From positions 1 to 12,178 of the forward strand of contig JAEXTU010000284.1 of the NCBI GenBank assembly GCA_023453335.1: 12,178 nt of DNA, given 5' to 3'. The position numbers were made by a program, and so were the translations under genes. The DNA is from Pseudomonadota bacterium. Its GTDB lineage: Bacteria > Desulfobacterota > Desulfovibrionia > Desulfovibrionales > Desulfovibrionaceae. The notes below the pieces were generated by a model that had not been told where the DNA came from, did not search any database, and worked only from the letters and a program-made list of their open reading frames with translations. Shown here piece by piece: positions 1-6,456 of this stretch (within the stretch, counting starts at the first letter, position 1; each line of letters opens with the position of its first letter).

Positions 1-1185
1 GGGGCGGTCCGCGCTGATGCCGGGGTACAGCTCCGCGGCCTCGAAGGCGAACTCCACCCGGGCCCCGCTGCCGAAGCCCAGGCCCTGCAAGTCTTCGGTC
101 AGCACCCGGGCCAGCTCGCCGGCCGCGGTGCGCCGCGCCGCGGACAGGGCTGCGGCAGCCCGGGCCAGGGCCTTGGCCGCGGTCTTCTCCCCCTCGGCCA
201 GGCGCTTCTCGTCCAGGGCGTGGGAATCCAGAAAAGACAAGGTCTAGGCGATCTCCCGGCCCAGGTCCGCGATCTCGTCCAGGGAGCGGCCCAGCTTGCG
301 CTTGAGCTTGGAGATGGCGAAGAGCCGCGCCTCCACCGACTCCAGGTCCCGGGCCGAGGCCCCGGCCGCGCCGCGGCGGCGCAGGCGGGCGTCCAGGTCG
401 CGCAGGTTCTGGCGCATCTCCTCCAGGGCCTCGGAATCGGCGGCAAAGTCCGGGTCGGCCCCGGCCAGGGCGCGGGCCTCGGCAGCCAGCCGGTCCACCA
501 GGGCGAGCAGGCCCTCCTCCCGGCCGTGCAAGATGGCCAGGGAGCGCTCCACGGCCTCGGCCGAGCGGGAATCGGCCATGAGCGCCTCGCGGCGGGCGGC
601 CAGCTCGTCCTCCTCGCCGGGCAGGGGCGCGACCTTGGCGATCTCCGCGGCCTGGTACTCGAACAGCTCCCGCCGGGCGGTGAGCTCGGCCACCCGGCCG
701 GCCAGGGCCGCGCGCTCCTCGGCCAGGGCCTTGAGCTCGGCCAGGAGCCGGTCCTTTTCCGCGACGAGTTTCTGGTCCGGGAGAAAGGCGTCCAGGATGC
801 GGGCCTGGTAGGCCGGGGAGAGCAGGCGCTGCTGGCCGTGCTGGCTGGTATGCATGACCAGCCGGGGCCTCAGTTCCCGCACCACGTCCTGGGAGGAGAG
901 CCTGTCGTTCACGAACACCCGGCTGCGCCCGGTCTCAGCCGACAGCTCGCGGCGCAGCACCACCTCGCCGTCGGCCAGGGCGAACAGGGCCTCCACGCTG
1001 GCCGCGTCCGCGCCCGCGCGCACCATGTCCCGCTCCAGCCGCTCGCCGGTCAGAAAGTCCAGGGCGCGCAAAATGAAGCTCTTGCCCGCCCCGGTCTCGC
1101 CGGTGATGACGTTGAGTCCCGGAGCGAATTCCAGGGCCACGTCCTCGATCAGGGCCAGGTTGCGGATGCGCAGGTATTCCAGCAT
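1..1185 (-). pseudogene. recN: DNA repair ATPase RecN, 5' part, interrupted by an in-frame TAG
   Basis: RecN is an SMC-like ATPase that acts at double-strand breaks together with RecA. The frame starts at the ATG ending at 1185 (MLEYLRIRNLALIED). It shows the N-terminal ABC head with Walker A GETGAGKS at residues 29-36, a Q-loop-like HTSQHGQQRLL at 112-122, and from about residue 138 a long Ala/Glu/Arg/Leu-rich coiled coil. The frame meets TAG at 244-246 after 313 residues, about 240 short of a usual RecN of about 550. Past the TAG the same frame stays open for 81 codons to the window edge. It still reads as RecN coiled coil followed by the return to the head (ALARAAAALSAARRTAAGEL, then VEFAFEAAELYPGISADR). 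The Walker B and signature half lies outside the window. The ribosome site is weak. The gene lies 85 bases after alaS. Family assignment is firm; whether the gene is truly broken, misread or read through cannot be settled here. Confidence 0.88.
244..246 (-). other. In-frame amber codon inside recN
   Basis: The minus-strand codon here is TAG, between ...LGREIA and TLSFLDSHALDEK. No frame change is needed to continue RecN, so this is a point nonsense codon, not a frameshift. CAG (Gln) is one base away and would fit a coiled coil. TAG also ends alaS, recA, hyfC, the large subunit and the ferredoxin fusion in this window, so the organism uses TAG as an ordinary stop. Confidence 0.85.
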
Positions 1186-1234
1186 GGCGTCGCAAACCTA
1201 GCGTAAGCCGGGGTGATTTGCCAGGGGGGGAAGA

Positions 1235-1262
1235 GGCGGGAGGGAGCAAGCCCCCTCCCGCC
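1235..1262 (-). terminator. Hairpin after alaS, possible terminator
   Basis: GGCGGGAGGG (1235-1244) and CCCTCCCGCC (1253-1262) form a perfect 10-bp stem with an 8-base loop, just 8 bases beyond the alaS stop. On the minus strand it is followed by a C-rich stretch with few T residues, so it lacks the usual U tract. It may be a weak or factor-assisted terminator, or only protect the 3' end of the alaS mRNA, leaving some read-through into recN. Confidence 0.5.
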
Positions 1263-1270
1263 AGTATGCG

Positions 1271-3898
1271 CTAAACGAGTTCGGAGAGTTTCGCCAAAGC
1301 CGCCGGGATGGCGTCGGGGTTGGTACCGCCGGCCTGGGCCAGGTCGGGGCGGCCGCCGCCGGAGCCGCCGATGAGGGCGGCCACGTCCTTGATGAGGGTG
1401 GGGGCGGTGTACTTGGCGTGCAGGTCCTTGGACACGTAGAGGATGAGGCTCACCTTGCCGTCCGCGGCCGCGGCCCGGCAGGCCACGCCCGAGGGCAGCT
1501 TGGAGCGCACGTCGTCCATGAGGTCGCGCAGGGCCGTGACGGTGGGCGCGTTGACCTGGGCGGCGAGGACCTTGGTGCCGTTGATCTCCTTCACGTCGTC
1601 CATGAGGTCGCGGCCCGTGCCCGAGGCGGCCTGGGAGGCCAGGCGCTCGGCCTCCTTGTGCAGGGCCTTCACCTCTTTCTGGAGCCCGGAGACCTTGGCG
1701 GCGATCTCGCCGGGCTTGGCCTTGACCAGGCCGGCGATGTCGTCCAGTTCGCGGCGCTGGCCCATGATCAGGCTCAGGGCGTTGAGGCCGGTGGCGGCCT
1801 CGATGCGGCGCACGCCCGCGGCCACCCCGGACTCGGCGGTGATGAGGAAGGGGCCTACCTGGCCGGTGGCGCGCAAATGGGTGCCGCCGCACAGCTCGAT
1901 GGACACCCCGGGGACTTCCACCACCCGCACGGTGTCGCCGTACTTCTCGTTGAACAGGGCCATGGCGCCCTTCTTCACCGCGGTCTGATGGTCCATGGAG
2001 CTGACGGTCAGGGCGGTGTCGCCGAGCACGGCGCGGTTGACCTGGGCCTCCACCTGGGCCTTTTCCTCGGCGGTCATGGCGCTCACGTGGGTGAAGTCGA
2101 AGCGCAGGCGATCGGGTCCCACCAGGGAGCCGGCCTGCTTCACGTGCTCGCCCAGCACCTTGCGCAGGGCGGCGTGCAGCAGGTGGGTGGCGGTGTGGTT
2201 GCGGGCGGTGGCCAGGCGGGCCTCCTCGTCCACGGTGAGCACCGCCTCGCTGCCGGCGGAGAGCGCGCCGGAGGTGACCTCCACCGAGTGCACGGTGAGG
2301 CTGGGGGCGGGCTTCAGGGTGTCGGCCACCGAGGCCTGGCCCTCGGGGGTCTCCAGGGCGCCGGTGTCGCCCAACTGGCCGCCGGACTCGCCGTAGAACG
2401 GGGTGGCGGCGGCCACCACGAAGCCGCGCTCGCCGGTGGAGAGCCGGTCCACGGGCTGGGCCGCGGCGTCGAGCAGGGCGGTGATGCGGGATGAGGCGGC
2501 CAGCAGGTCGTAGCCCACGAACTCGCTGGTCACGCCCTCTTCGAGCAGGGCCTTGAAGCGGCTGCCCAGGTCCACCTCGCCGGAGCCCTTCCAGGCGGCC
2601 TTGGCGCGCTCCTTTTGCTCGGCCATGAGGGTGTTGAACCCGGCCTCATCCACGGCCAGGCCGCGCTTTTCGGCCACGTCGTTCACGATGTCGATGGGGA
2701 AGCCGTAGGTGTCGTAGAGCTTGAAGGCCACCGCGCCGGCCAGGGTCGCACCCTGGGGGAGCTTGGCCAGTTCCTCGTCGAGCAGGGCCAGGCCCTTGTC
2801 CAGGGTGTTGGAGAAGCGGTCCTCCTCCTCGCGCACCACGCGGGCCATGAAGGGCGCGGTCTCGCGGATCTCGGGGTAGTGGTCGCCCATGACCTCCACC
2901 ACCTTGCCCGCCACCTCGTGCAGGAAGGCCCCGGCCATGCCGATGAGCCGGCCGAAGCGGTAGGCGCGGCGGATAAGCCGGCGCAGCACGTAGCCGCGGC
3001 CCTCGTTGGAGGGCAGGATGCCGTCGGCCACCATGAAGGCCATGGAGCGGCAGTGGTCGGCCATGACCCGCAGGGCGGTGTCATTGTCCTCGCTGCCGGC
3101 CTTGTACCGCACCCCGGCCTTGGCCGCGGCGAAGCCGATGATCTCCTGGAACAGGTCGCAGTCGTAGTTGGAGAACACGCCCTGCACCACCGCGGAGACG
3201 CGCTCCAGGCCCATGCCGGTGTCGATGGAGGGCCGGGGCAGGGACACGCGCTCACCCGGGGTGATCTGGTCATACTGCATGAACACCAGGTTCCAGATCT
3301 CCAGGAAGCGGTCGCAGTCGCACTTGCCGATGCCGCAGTCGGGGCCGCAGGACATGTGCTCGCCCTGGTCGATGAGGATCTCGGAGCAGGGGCCGCAGGG
3401 GCCGGTGTCGCCCATGGACCAGAAGTTGTCCTTTTCCCCCATCCGGTAGATGCGCTCCGCGGGTACGCCGGCCACCTTCTGCCAGAGCCGAGCGGCCTCG
3501 TCGTCGTCGCGGAACACCGTGACGTAGAGCTTGTCCTTGGGCAGGGCCAGTTCCCGGGTCAGGAAGTCCCAGGCCAGGCGGATGGCCTCCTCCTTGAAGT
3601 AGTCGCCGAAGGAGAAGTTGCCGAGCATCTCGAAGAAGGTGTGGTGGCGCGCGGTGCGGCCCACGTTCTCCAGGTCGTTGTGCTTGCCGCCCACCCGCAG
3701 GCACTTCTGGGAGGTGGTGGCGCGCTTGTACTCGCGCTTCTCCTGGCCCAGGAACACGCGCTTGAACTGGACCATGCCCGCGTTGGTGAACATGAGGGAG
3801 GGGTCGTCCTTGGGCACCAGGCCGGAGGAGGACACCTTCTGGTGGCCGTTGGCGGCGAAGAAATCCAGGAAGCGCTGGCGGATCTCGTTGGCTTTCAT
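1271..3898 (-). CDS. alaS: Alanine--tRNA ligase
   Basis: Cytoplasmic class II synthetase that charges tRNA-Ala and clears mischarged Ser/Gly. At 875 residues it has the usual bacterial length. The aminoacylation core shows FTNAGMVQFKRVFLG (37-51), RATTSQKCLR (59-68), motif 2 around HHTFFEMLGNFSFGDYFK (85-102), CGPCSE (168-173), EIWNLVFMQ (200-208) and motif 3 DTGMGLERV (226-234). A Cys-rich stretch, CGPDCGIGKCDC (184-195), sits between motifs 2 and 3. The editing domain keeps the zinc ligands H568, H572, C670 and H674 (HTATH and CGGTH). The C-terminal DHHA1 domain ends with GGSGGGRPDLAQAGG (844-858). The start ATG ends at 3898, with a weak GGA about 11 bases upstream; the N-terminus MKANEIRQRFLDFF is typical for the family. 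It lies 180 bases after recA on the same strand. No convincing promoter of its own was seen. Confidence 0.98.
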   Translation of the reverse strand: MKANEIRQRFLDFFAANGHQKVSSSGLVPKDDPSLMFTNAGMVQFKRVFLGQEKREYKRATTSQKCLRVGGKHNDLENVGRTARHHTFFEMLGNFSFGDYFKEEAIRLAWDFLTRELALPKDKLYVTVFRDDDEAARLWQKVAGVPAERIYRMGEKDNFWSMGDTGPCGPCSEILIDQGEHMSCGPDCGIGKCDCDRFLEIWNLVFMQYDQITPGERVSLPRPSIDTGMGLERVSAVVQGVFSNYDCDLFQEIIGFAAAKAGVRYKAGSEDNDTALRVMADHCRSMAFMVADGILPSNEGRGYVLRRLIRRAYRFGRLIGMAGAFLHEVAGKVVEVMGDHYPEIRETAPFMARVVREEEDRFSNTLDKGLALLDEELAKLPQGATLAGAVAFKLYDTYGFPIDIVNDVAEKRGLAVDEAGFNTLMAEQKERAKAAWKGSGEVDLGSRFKALLEEGVTSEFVGYDLLAASSRITALLDAAAQPVDRLSTGERGFVVAAATPFYGESGGQLGDTGALETPEGQASVADTLKPAPSLTVHSVEVTSGALSAGSEAVLTVDEEARLATARNHTATHLLHAALRKVLGEHVKQAGSLVGPDRLRFDFTHVSAMTAEEKAQVEAQVNRAVLGDTALTVSSMDHQTAVKKGAMALFNEKYGDTVRVVEVPGVSIELCGGTHLRATGQVGPFLITAESGVAAGVRRIEAATGLNALSLIMGQRRELDDIAGLVKAKPGEIAAKVSGLQKEVKALHKEAERLASQAASGTGRDLMDDVKEINGTKVLAAQVNAPTVTALRDLMDDVRSKLPSGVACRAAAADGKVSLILYVSKDLHAKYTAPTLIKDVAALIGGSGGGRPDLAQAGGTNPDAIPAALAKLSELV

Positions 3899-3949
3899 GG
3901 GAATCGTCCGTACTGCGGGGCCGCGCCGGCGGTCCCGGGATTTGTTCTG

Positions 3950-3985
3950 GCCGGCCTGGGCTCGCGGGCGCGGCCGGCGTTTTTT
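3950..3985 (+). terminator. Candidate plus-strand terminator in the recA-alaS gap
   Basis: GCCGGCC (3950-3956) can pair with GGCCGGC (3972-3978), leaving a 15-base GC-rich loop, and is followed by G and TTTTTT (3980-3985). This has the form of an intrinsic terminator for plus-strand RNA, that is for transcripts running antisense through alaS. The loop is long and the site overlaps other inverted repeats, so the call is tentative. Confidence 0.35.
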
Positions 3986-4037
3986 CCAGCAACCACCGCA
4001 GTGGTTGCTGGCCGGGCTCCAGGGATGAAAACGCCGG
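3974..4037. repeat. Long-range inverted repeat enclosing a perfect hairpin
   Basis: CCGGCGTTTT at 3974-3983 is exactly the reverse complement of AAAACGCCGG at 4028-4037. Inside lies a perfect 11-bp hairpin: CCAGCAACCAC (3986-3996) and GTGGTTGCTGG (4001-4011) around the four bases CGCA. The outer right arm overlaps the first arm and the T tract of the recA terminator, so these structures exclude each other. On the minus strand the inner hairpin is followed by A residues, so it is not a standard terminator. It would lie in the leader of any alaS mRNA reading through from recA. Confidence 0.6.
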
Positions 4038-4060
4038 GACGGGCAGGCCGCGTCCCGGCG
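4028..4060 (-). terminator. Rho-independent terminator of recA
   Basis: CGCCGGGACG (4032-4041) and CGTCCCGGCG (4051-4060) form a perfect 10-bp GC-rich stem with a 9-base loop. On the minus strand the stem is followed at once by TTTT and then CATCC. It starts 18 bases after the recA stop. The T tract is short, so some read-through to alaS is possible. Confidence 0.75.
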
Positions 4061-4078
4061 TGGTCGCTCGTGTCGGGC

Positions 4079-5146
4079 CTAGTCGTCGCCGGGCTGGGGC
4101 GCGTCGTCGCCGGAGCGGGCCTTGGCCAGGGGGTGCATGCCAAGGTGCTCGATGAGCTTGGCCTCGATGGTGGCGCAGAGGTCCTTGTTCTCGGCCAGGA
4201 GGGCGCGGACGTTCTCCTTGCCCTGGCCCAGGCGCTCGGACCCGAAGGAGAACCAGGCCCCGGACTTCTCGATGATGCCGGCCTCGGCGCCCATGTCCAG
4301 GATCTCGCCCTCGCGGGAGATGCCGGTGCCGTAGAGCACGTCCACCACCGCCTCGCGGAAGGGCGGGGCGCACTTGTTCTTGACCACCTTGATGCGCACC
4401 TTGGAGCCGTAGACCTCGTCCTTGTCCTTGAGGGTCTGGATGCGGCGGATGTCCAGGCGCACCGAGGCGTAGAACTTCAGCGCGTTGCCGCCCGGCGTGG
4501 TCTCCGGGTTGCCGTAGCCCATCATGCCGATCTTCATGCGGATCTGGTTGATGAAGACCACCGAGGTCTTGGACTTGTGGATGGAGCCGGTGAGCTTGCG
4601 CAGGGCGTGGGACATGAGCCGGGCCTGGCCGCCCACCTGGGTCTCGCCCATCTCGCCCTCCAGTTCGGCCTGGGGGATCAGGGCGGCCACCGAGTCGATG
4701 ACGATGATGTCCACCGCGCCGGAGCGCACCAGCATGTCGGCGATGTCCAGGGCCTGCTCGCCGAAGTCGGGCTGGGAGATGAGCAGCTCGTCGGTCTTGA
4801 CTCCCAGGCGGCGGGCGTAGGTGATGTCCAGGGCGTGCTCGGCGTCGATGAAGGCCGCGGTGCCGCCCTTCTTCTGGGCCTCGGCGATCATGTGCAGGGC
4901 GAGCGTGGTCTTGCCCGAGGACTCGGGGCCGAAGATCTCCACCACCCGGCCGCGGGGGAAACCTCCGATGCCCAGGGCCAGGTCCAGGGCGATGGAGCCG
5001 GTGGGGATGGAGGGAATGGCCACGTGGGCCTCCTCGGAGAGCTTCATCACCGAGCCCTGGCCGTACTTGCGCTCGATGGTTCCCAGCGCGGTCTTGAGCG
5101 CCTCGGCGCGGAGGTCTTCGGGGGCGGAAGGCTTCTTGGCGGCCAT
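4079..5146 (-). CDS. recA: Recombinase RecA
   Basis: ATP-dependent strand-exchange protein of homologous repair and the co-protease that triggers the SOS response. It has 355 residues, normal for the family. It shows Walker A GPESSGKT (73-80), the DAEHALD segment with E103 (101-107), Walker B VDIIVIDS (145-152), loop L1 within EGEMGETQVGGQARLMSHALRKLTGSI, the QIRMKIG segment (201-207) followed by loop L2 (MMGYGNPETTPGGNALKFYASVR), and a C-terminal acidic tail (GDDAPQPGDD). The ATG ending at 5146 is chosen because GGAG lies 6 bases upstream of it and MAAKK is a natural N-terminus. The upstream in-frame ATG ending at 5158 has no ribosome site, and the longer frame to 5350 would run through the promoter. 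It is the first gene on this strand after a 245-base divergent spacer, has its own promoter and terminator, and is followed by alaS. Confidence 0.98.
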   Translation of the reverse strand: MAAKKPSAPEDLRAEALKTALGTIERKYGQGSVMKLSEEAHVAIPSIPTGSIALDLALGIGGFPRGRVVEIFGPESSGKTTLALHMIAEAQKKGGTAAFIDAEHALDITYARRLGVKTDELLISQPDFGEQALDIADMLVRSGAVDIIVIDSVAALIPQAELEGEMGETQVGGQARLMSHALRKLTGSIHKSKTSVVFINQIRMKIGMMGYGNPETTPGGNALKFYASVRLDIRRIQTLKDKDEVYGSKVRIKVVKNKCAPPFREAVVDVLYGTGISREGEILDMGAEAGIIEKSGAWFSFGSERLGQGKENVRALLAENKDLCATIEAKLIEHLGMHPLAKARSGDDAPQPGDD

Positions 5147-5152
5147 GCGAAA

Positions 5153-5156
5153 CTCC
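5153..5156 (-). promoter_or_regulatory. Ribosome binding site of recA
   Basis: GGAG on the minus strand, 6 bases before the ATG that ends at 5146. It overlaps the alternative upstream ATG (5156-5158) and so decides the start in favour of MAAKKPSAPED. Confidence 0.75.
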
Positions 5157-5199
5157 ATTGACGGAATTGATGAAATCAAGGAACGAAGCCATAGCAGAA

Positions 5200-5246
5200 C
5201 CCCGGCCCGGGGGCAACCGGAGGGGTCAGGGGGGAACCCGCCGGTT
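5200..5246 (-). other. Structured recA leader
   Basis: If transcription starts near 5289, the recA leader is about 140 bases long. It contains two inverted repeats: AACCGG (5215-5220) with CCGGTT (5241-5246), and CCCCGG (5200-5205) with CCGGGG (5207-5212). Together they could fold the leader upstream of the ribosome site. No known riboswitch or small peptide was recognised. Confidence 0.3.
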
Positions 5247-5281
5247 ACGCGCGAAACACGGGGCCTGCCCTGGCGTCCCCA

Positions 5282-5295
5282 GCCTATAGGTAGGC
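5282..5295 (-). promoter_or_regulatory. Inverted repeat at the expected recA start point, operator candidate
   Basis: GCCTA (5282-5286) and TAGGC (5291-5295) form an inverted repeat with a 4-base spacer, directly downstream of the predicted recA -10 and over the likely start of transcription. A repressor bound here would block recA, so LexA is a reasonable candidate. The sequence is not one of the LexA motifs I know well, so the assignment is only positional. Confidence 0.35.
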
Positions 5296-5323
5296 AGGAT
5301 ATCGGTTTTATGAATTTCGTCAA
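5296..5323 (-). promoter_or_regulatory. Sigma70-type promoter of recA
   Basis: On the minus strand TTGACG (-35, 5318-5323) is followed after 16 bases by TATCCT (-10, 5296-5301). The spacer is AT-rich against a very GC-rich background. The -35 matches the consensus at five of six positions. It lies about 150 bases upstream of the recA start codon. Confidence 0.65.
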
Positions 5324-5353
5324 CCGCCGGAACGGCCAGGGGTTTTGCATCCC

Positions 5354-5382
5354 TTGCCGGGTGGCCGATCCTGGCGTATACC
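5354..5382 (+). promoter_or_regulatory. Promoter candidate for the PP-loop gene
   Basis: TTGCCG (5354-5359), a 17-base spacer and TATACC (5377-5382). The -10 ends only 9 bases before the ATG at 5392, so a start point 6-8 bases downstream would give a leader of about 1-3 bases. No Shine-Dalgarno sequence precedes the ATG, which fits a near-leaderless mRNA. Confidence 0.45.
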
Positions 5383-5391
5383 GCGCTCCCC

Positions 5392-6450
5392 ATGGCTGAA
5401 ACCTACCATTGCCTGTCCCTCTTCTCCGCGGGCCTGGATTCCATCCTGGCGGCGCGGGTGCTCATGGCCCAGGGCCTCAAGGTCAAGTGCCTGCACTTCG
5501 TGTCGCCCTTCTTCGGCGACCCGCGGCGCATCCCGCACTGGGAGCGGGTGTGGGGCCTGGACATCGTGGCGGTGGACATCTCCGCGGAGTTCACGGCCAT
5601 GCTGCGCTCCCCGGCGCACGGGTTCGGCAAGCTGCTCAACCCCTGCATGGACTGCAAGATCCTCATGCTCAGCAAGGCGCGGGAATTGATGGGCACGTAC
5701 GGGGCCAGCTTCCTGGCCACCGGCGAGGTGGTGGGGCAGCGGCCCATGAGCCAGCGCCGCGACGCCATGAACGCCATTGCCCGGGACGCCGGGGTGAAGG
5801 GCCTGCTCTTGCGGCCGCTCTGCGCCCAGAAGCTCGACCCCACGCCCGCGGAGGAGTCCGGCCTGGTGGACCGGTCGCGGCTGTACAATTTCGGCGGCCG
5901 GGGCCGGCGGCAGCAGCTTGATTTGGCGCGGGAGTTCGGCCTCACCGATCTGCCCACCCCGGCGGGAGGCTGCCTGCTGGCCGAGCCCGAGTCCGCGCGG
6001 CGCTTCTGGCCCCTGCTCAAGCTCGTGCCCGCGCCCGGGCCGGAACTGTTCCGCCTGGCCGACGAGGGCCGGCAGTACTGGGCCGAGTACGAGGGTGGGC
6101 ACTACTGGCTGGCCATCGGCCGCAACCAGGCGGGCAACGAGCGGCTGGAGCAGCACGTTGCGCCCGGCGACCTGGTGTTCAAGACCCCCGACTTCCCCGG
6201 CCCCCTGGCCCTGGGCCGGCCCCTGACCGGTCCCTGGCCCGAGGCGGTGGTGGCCGACGCCGCGGCCTTCTTCGCCTCCTACTCCCCCAAGGCCGCCCGC
6301 TCCGGCGGCCCGGTGGCGGTCAACGTCACCACCCAGGCCGGCGACGCCCGCGCCTTCGAGGTCACCCCCAGCCGCGCCACCCCCCTGGCCTGGGCCGAAC
6401 CCCACTGGGACGACGCCGCCAAGGCCCGCAACAAGGGCGGGGCAGAGTAA
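5392..6450 (+). CDS. PP-loop ATPase, tRNA thiouridylase-like (MnmA/ThiI-type)
   Basis: A 352-residue cytoplasmic protein with an N-terminal adenine-nucleotide alpha-hydrolase fold. It carries a PP-loop variant SAGLDS (12-17), a CxxC in NPCMDCK (C85, C88), GEVVGQRPMSQ (111-121) and PTPAGGCLL (188-196, C194). Family members use the PP-loop to adenylate a base or carbonyl, and cysteines to deliver sulfur; tRNA 2- or 4-thiouridine formation is the usual role. C85/C88 and C194 would be the sulfur-handling residues. The C-terminal part (about 200-350) is not MnmA-like and I do not recognise it; it may bind RNA. It is not orthodox MnmA, so no gene symbol is given. No ribosome site precedes the ATG and no in-frame upstream start looks better. 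It is divergent from recA and ends 6 bases from the convergent Ehr operon. Confidence 0.72.
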   Translation: MAETYHCLSLFSAGLDSILAARVLMAQGLKVKCLHFVSPFFGDPRRIPHWERVWGLDIVAVDISAEFTAMLRSPAHGFGKLLNPCMDCKILMLSKARELMGTYGASFLATGEVVGQRPMSQRRDAMNAIARDAGVKGLLLRPLCAQKLDPTPAEESGLVDRSRLYNFGGRGRRQQLDLAREFGLTDLPTPAGGCLLAEPESARRFWPLLKLVPAPGPELFRLADEGRQYWAEYEGGHYWLAIGRNQAGNERLEQHVAPGDLVFKTPDFPGPLALGRPLTGPWPEAVVADAAAFFASYSPKAARSGGPVAVNVTTQAGDARAFEVTPSRATPLAWAEPHWDDAAKARNKGGAE

Positions 6451-6456
6451 GCAGGA

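Noticed and set aside
244..246. Pyrrolysine insertion at the recN TAG
   Set aside because: RecN is not a known pyrrolysine protein, no pyl genes are in the window, and TAG ends several genes here. A nonsense mutation or sequence error is simpler.
220..1206. Plus-strand frame antisense to recN
   Set aside because: Gly/Gln-rich composition with no motif; it mirrors the recN codon pattern.
1194..1210. A shared LexA-like box upstream of recN (CTTACGCTAGG) and recA (CCTACCTATAGG)
   Set aside because: The two differ in spacing by one base and the recN copy is not a clean inverted repeat. Two sites are too few to define a motif.
3986..4011. The perfect 11-bp hairpin as a second recA terminator
   Set aside because: On the minus strand it is followed by A residues, not T; on the plus strand it is followed by GC-rich sequence.
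2615..5161. An open plus-strand frame of more than 800 codons, antisense to alaS and recA
   Set aside because: It spans two well-supported genes on the other strand, and its product is a Gly/His/Val/Leu-rich string with no domain. Long antisense frames are expected at this G+C content.
5147..5350. A longer RecA starting at the ATG ending at 5350
   Set aside because: The extra 68 residues do not look like RecA, would cover the promoter and leader, and lack a ribosome site; the start at 5146 has GGAG at proper spacing.
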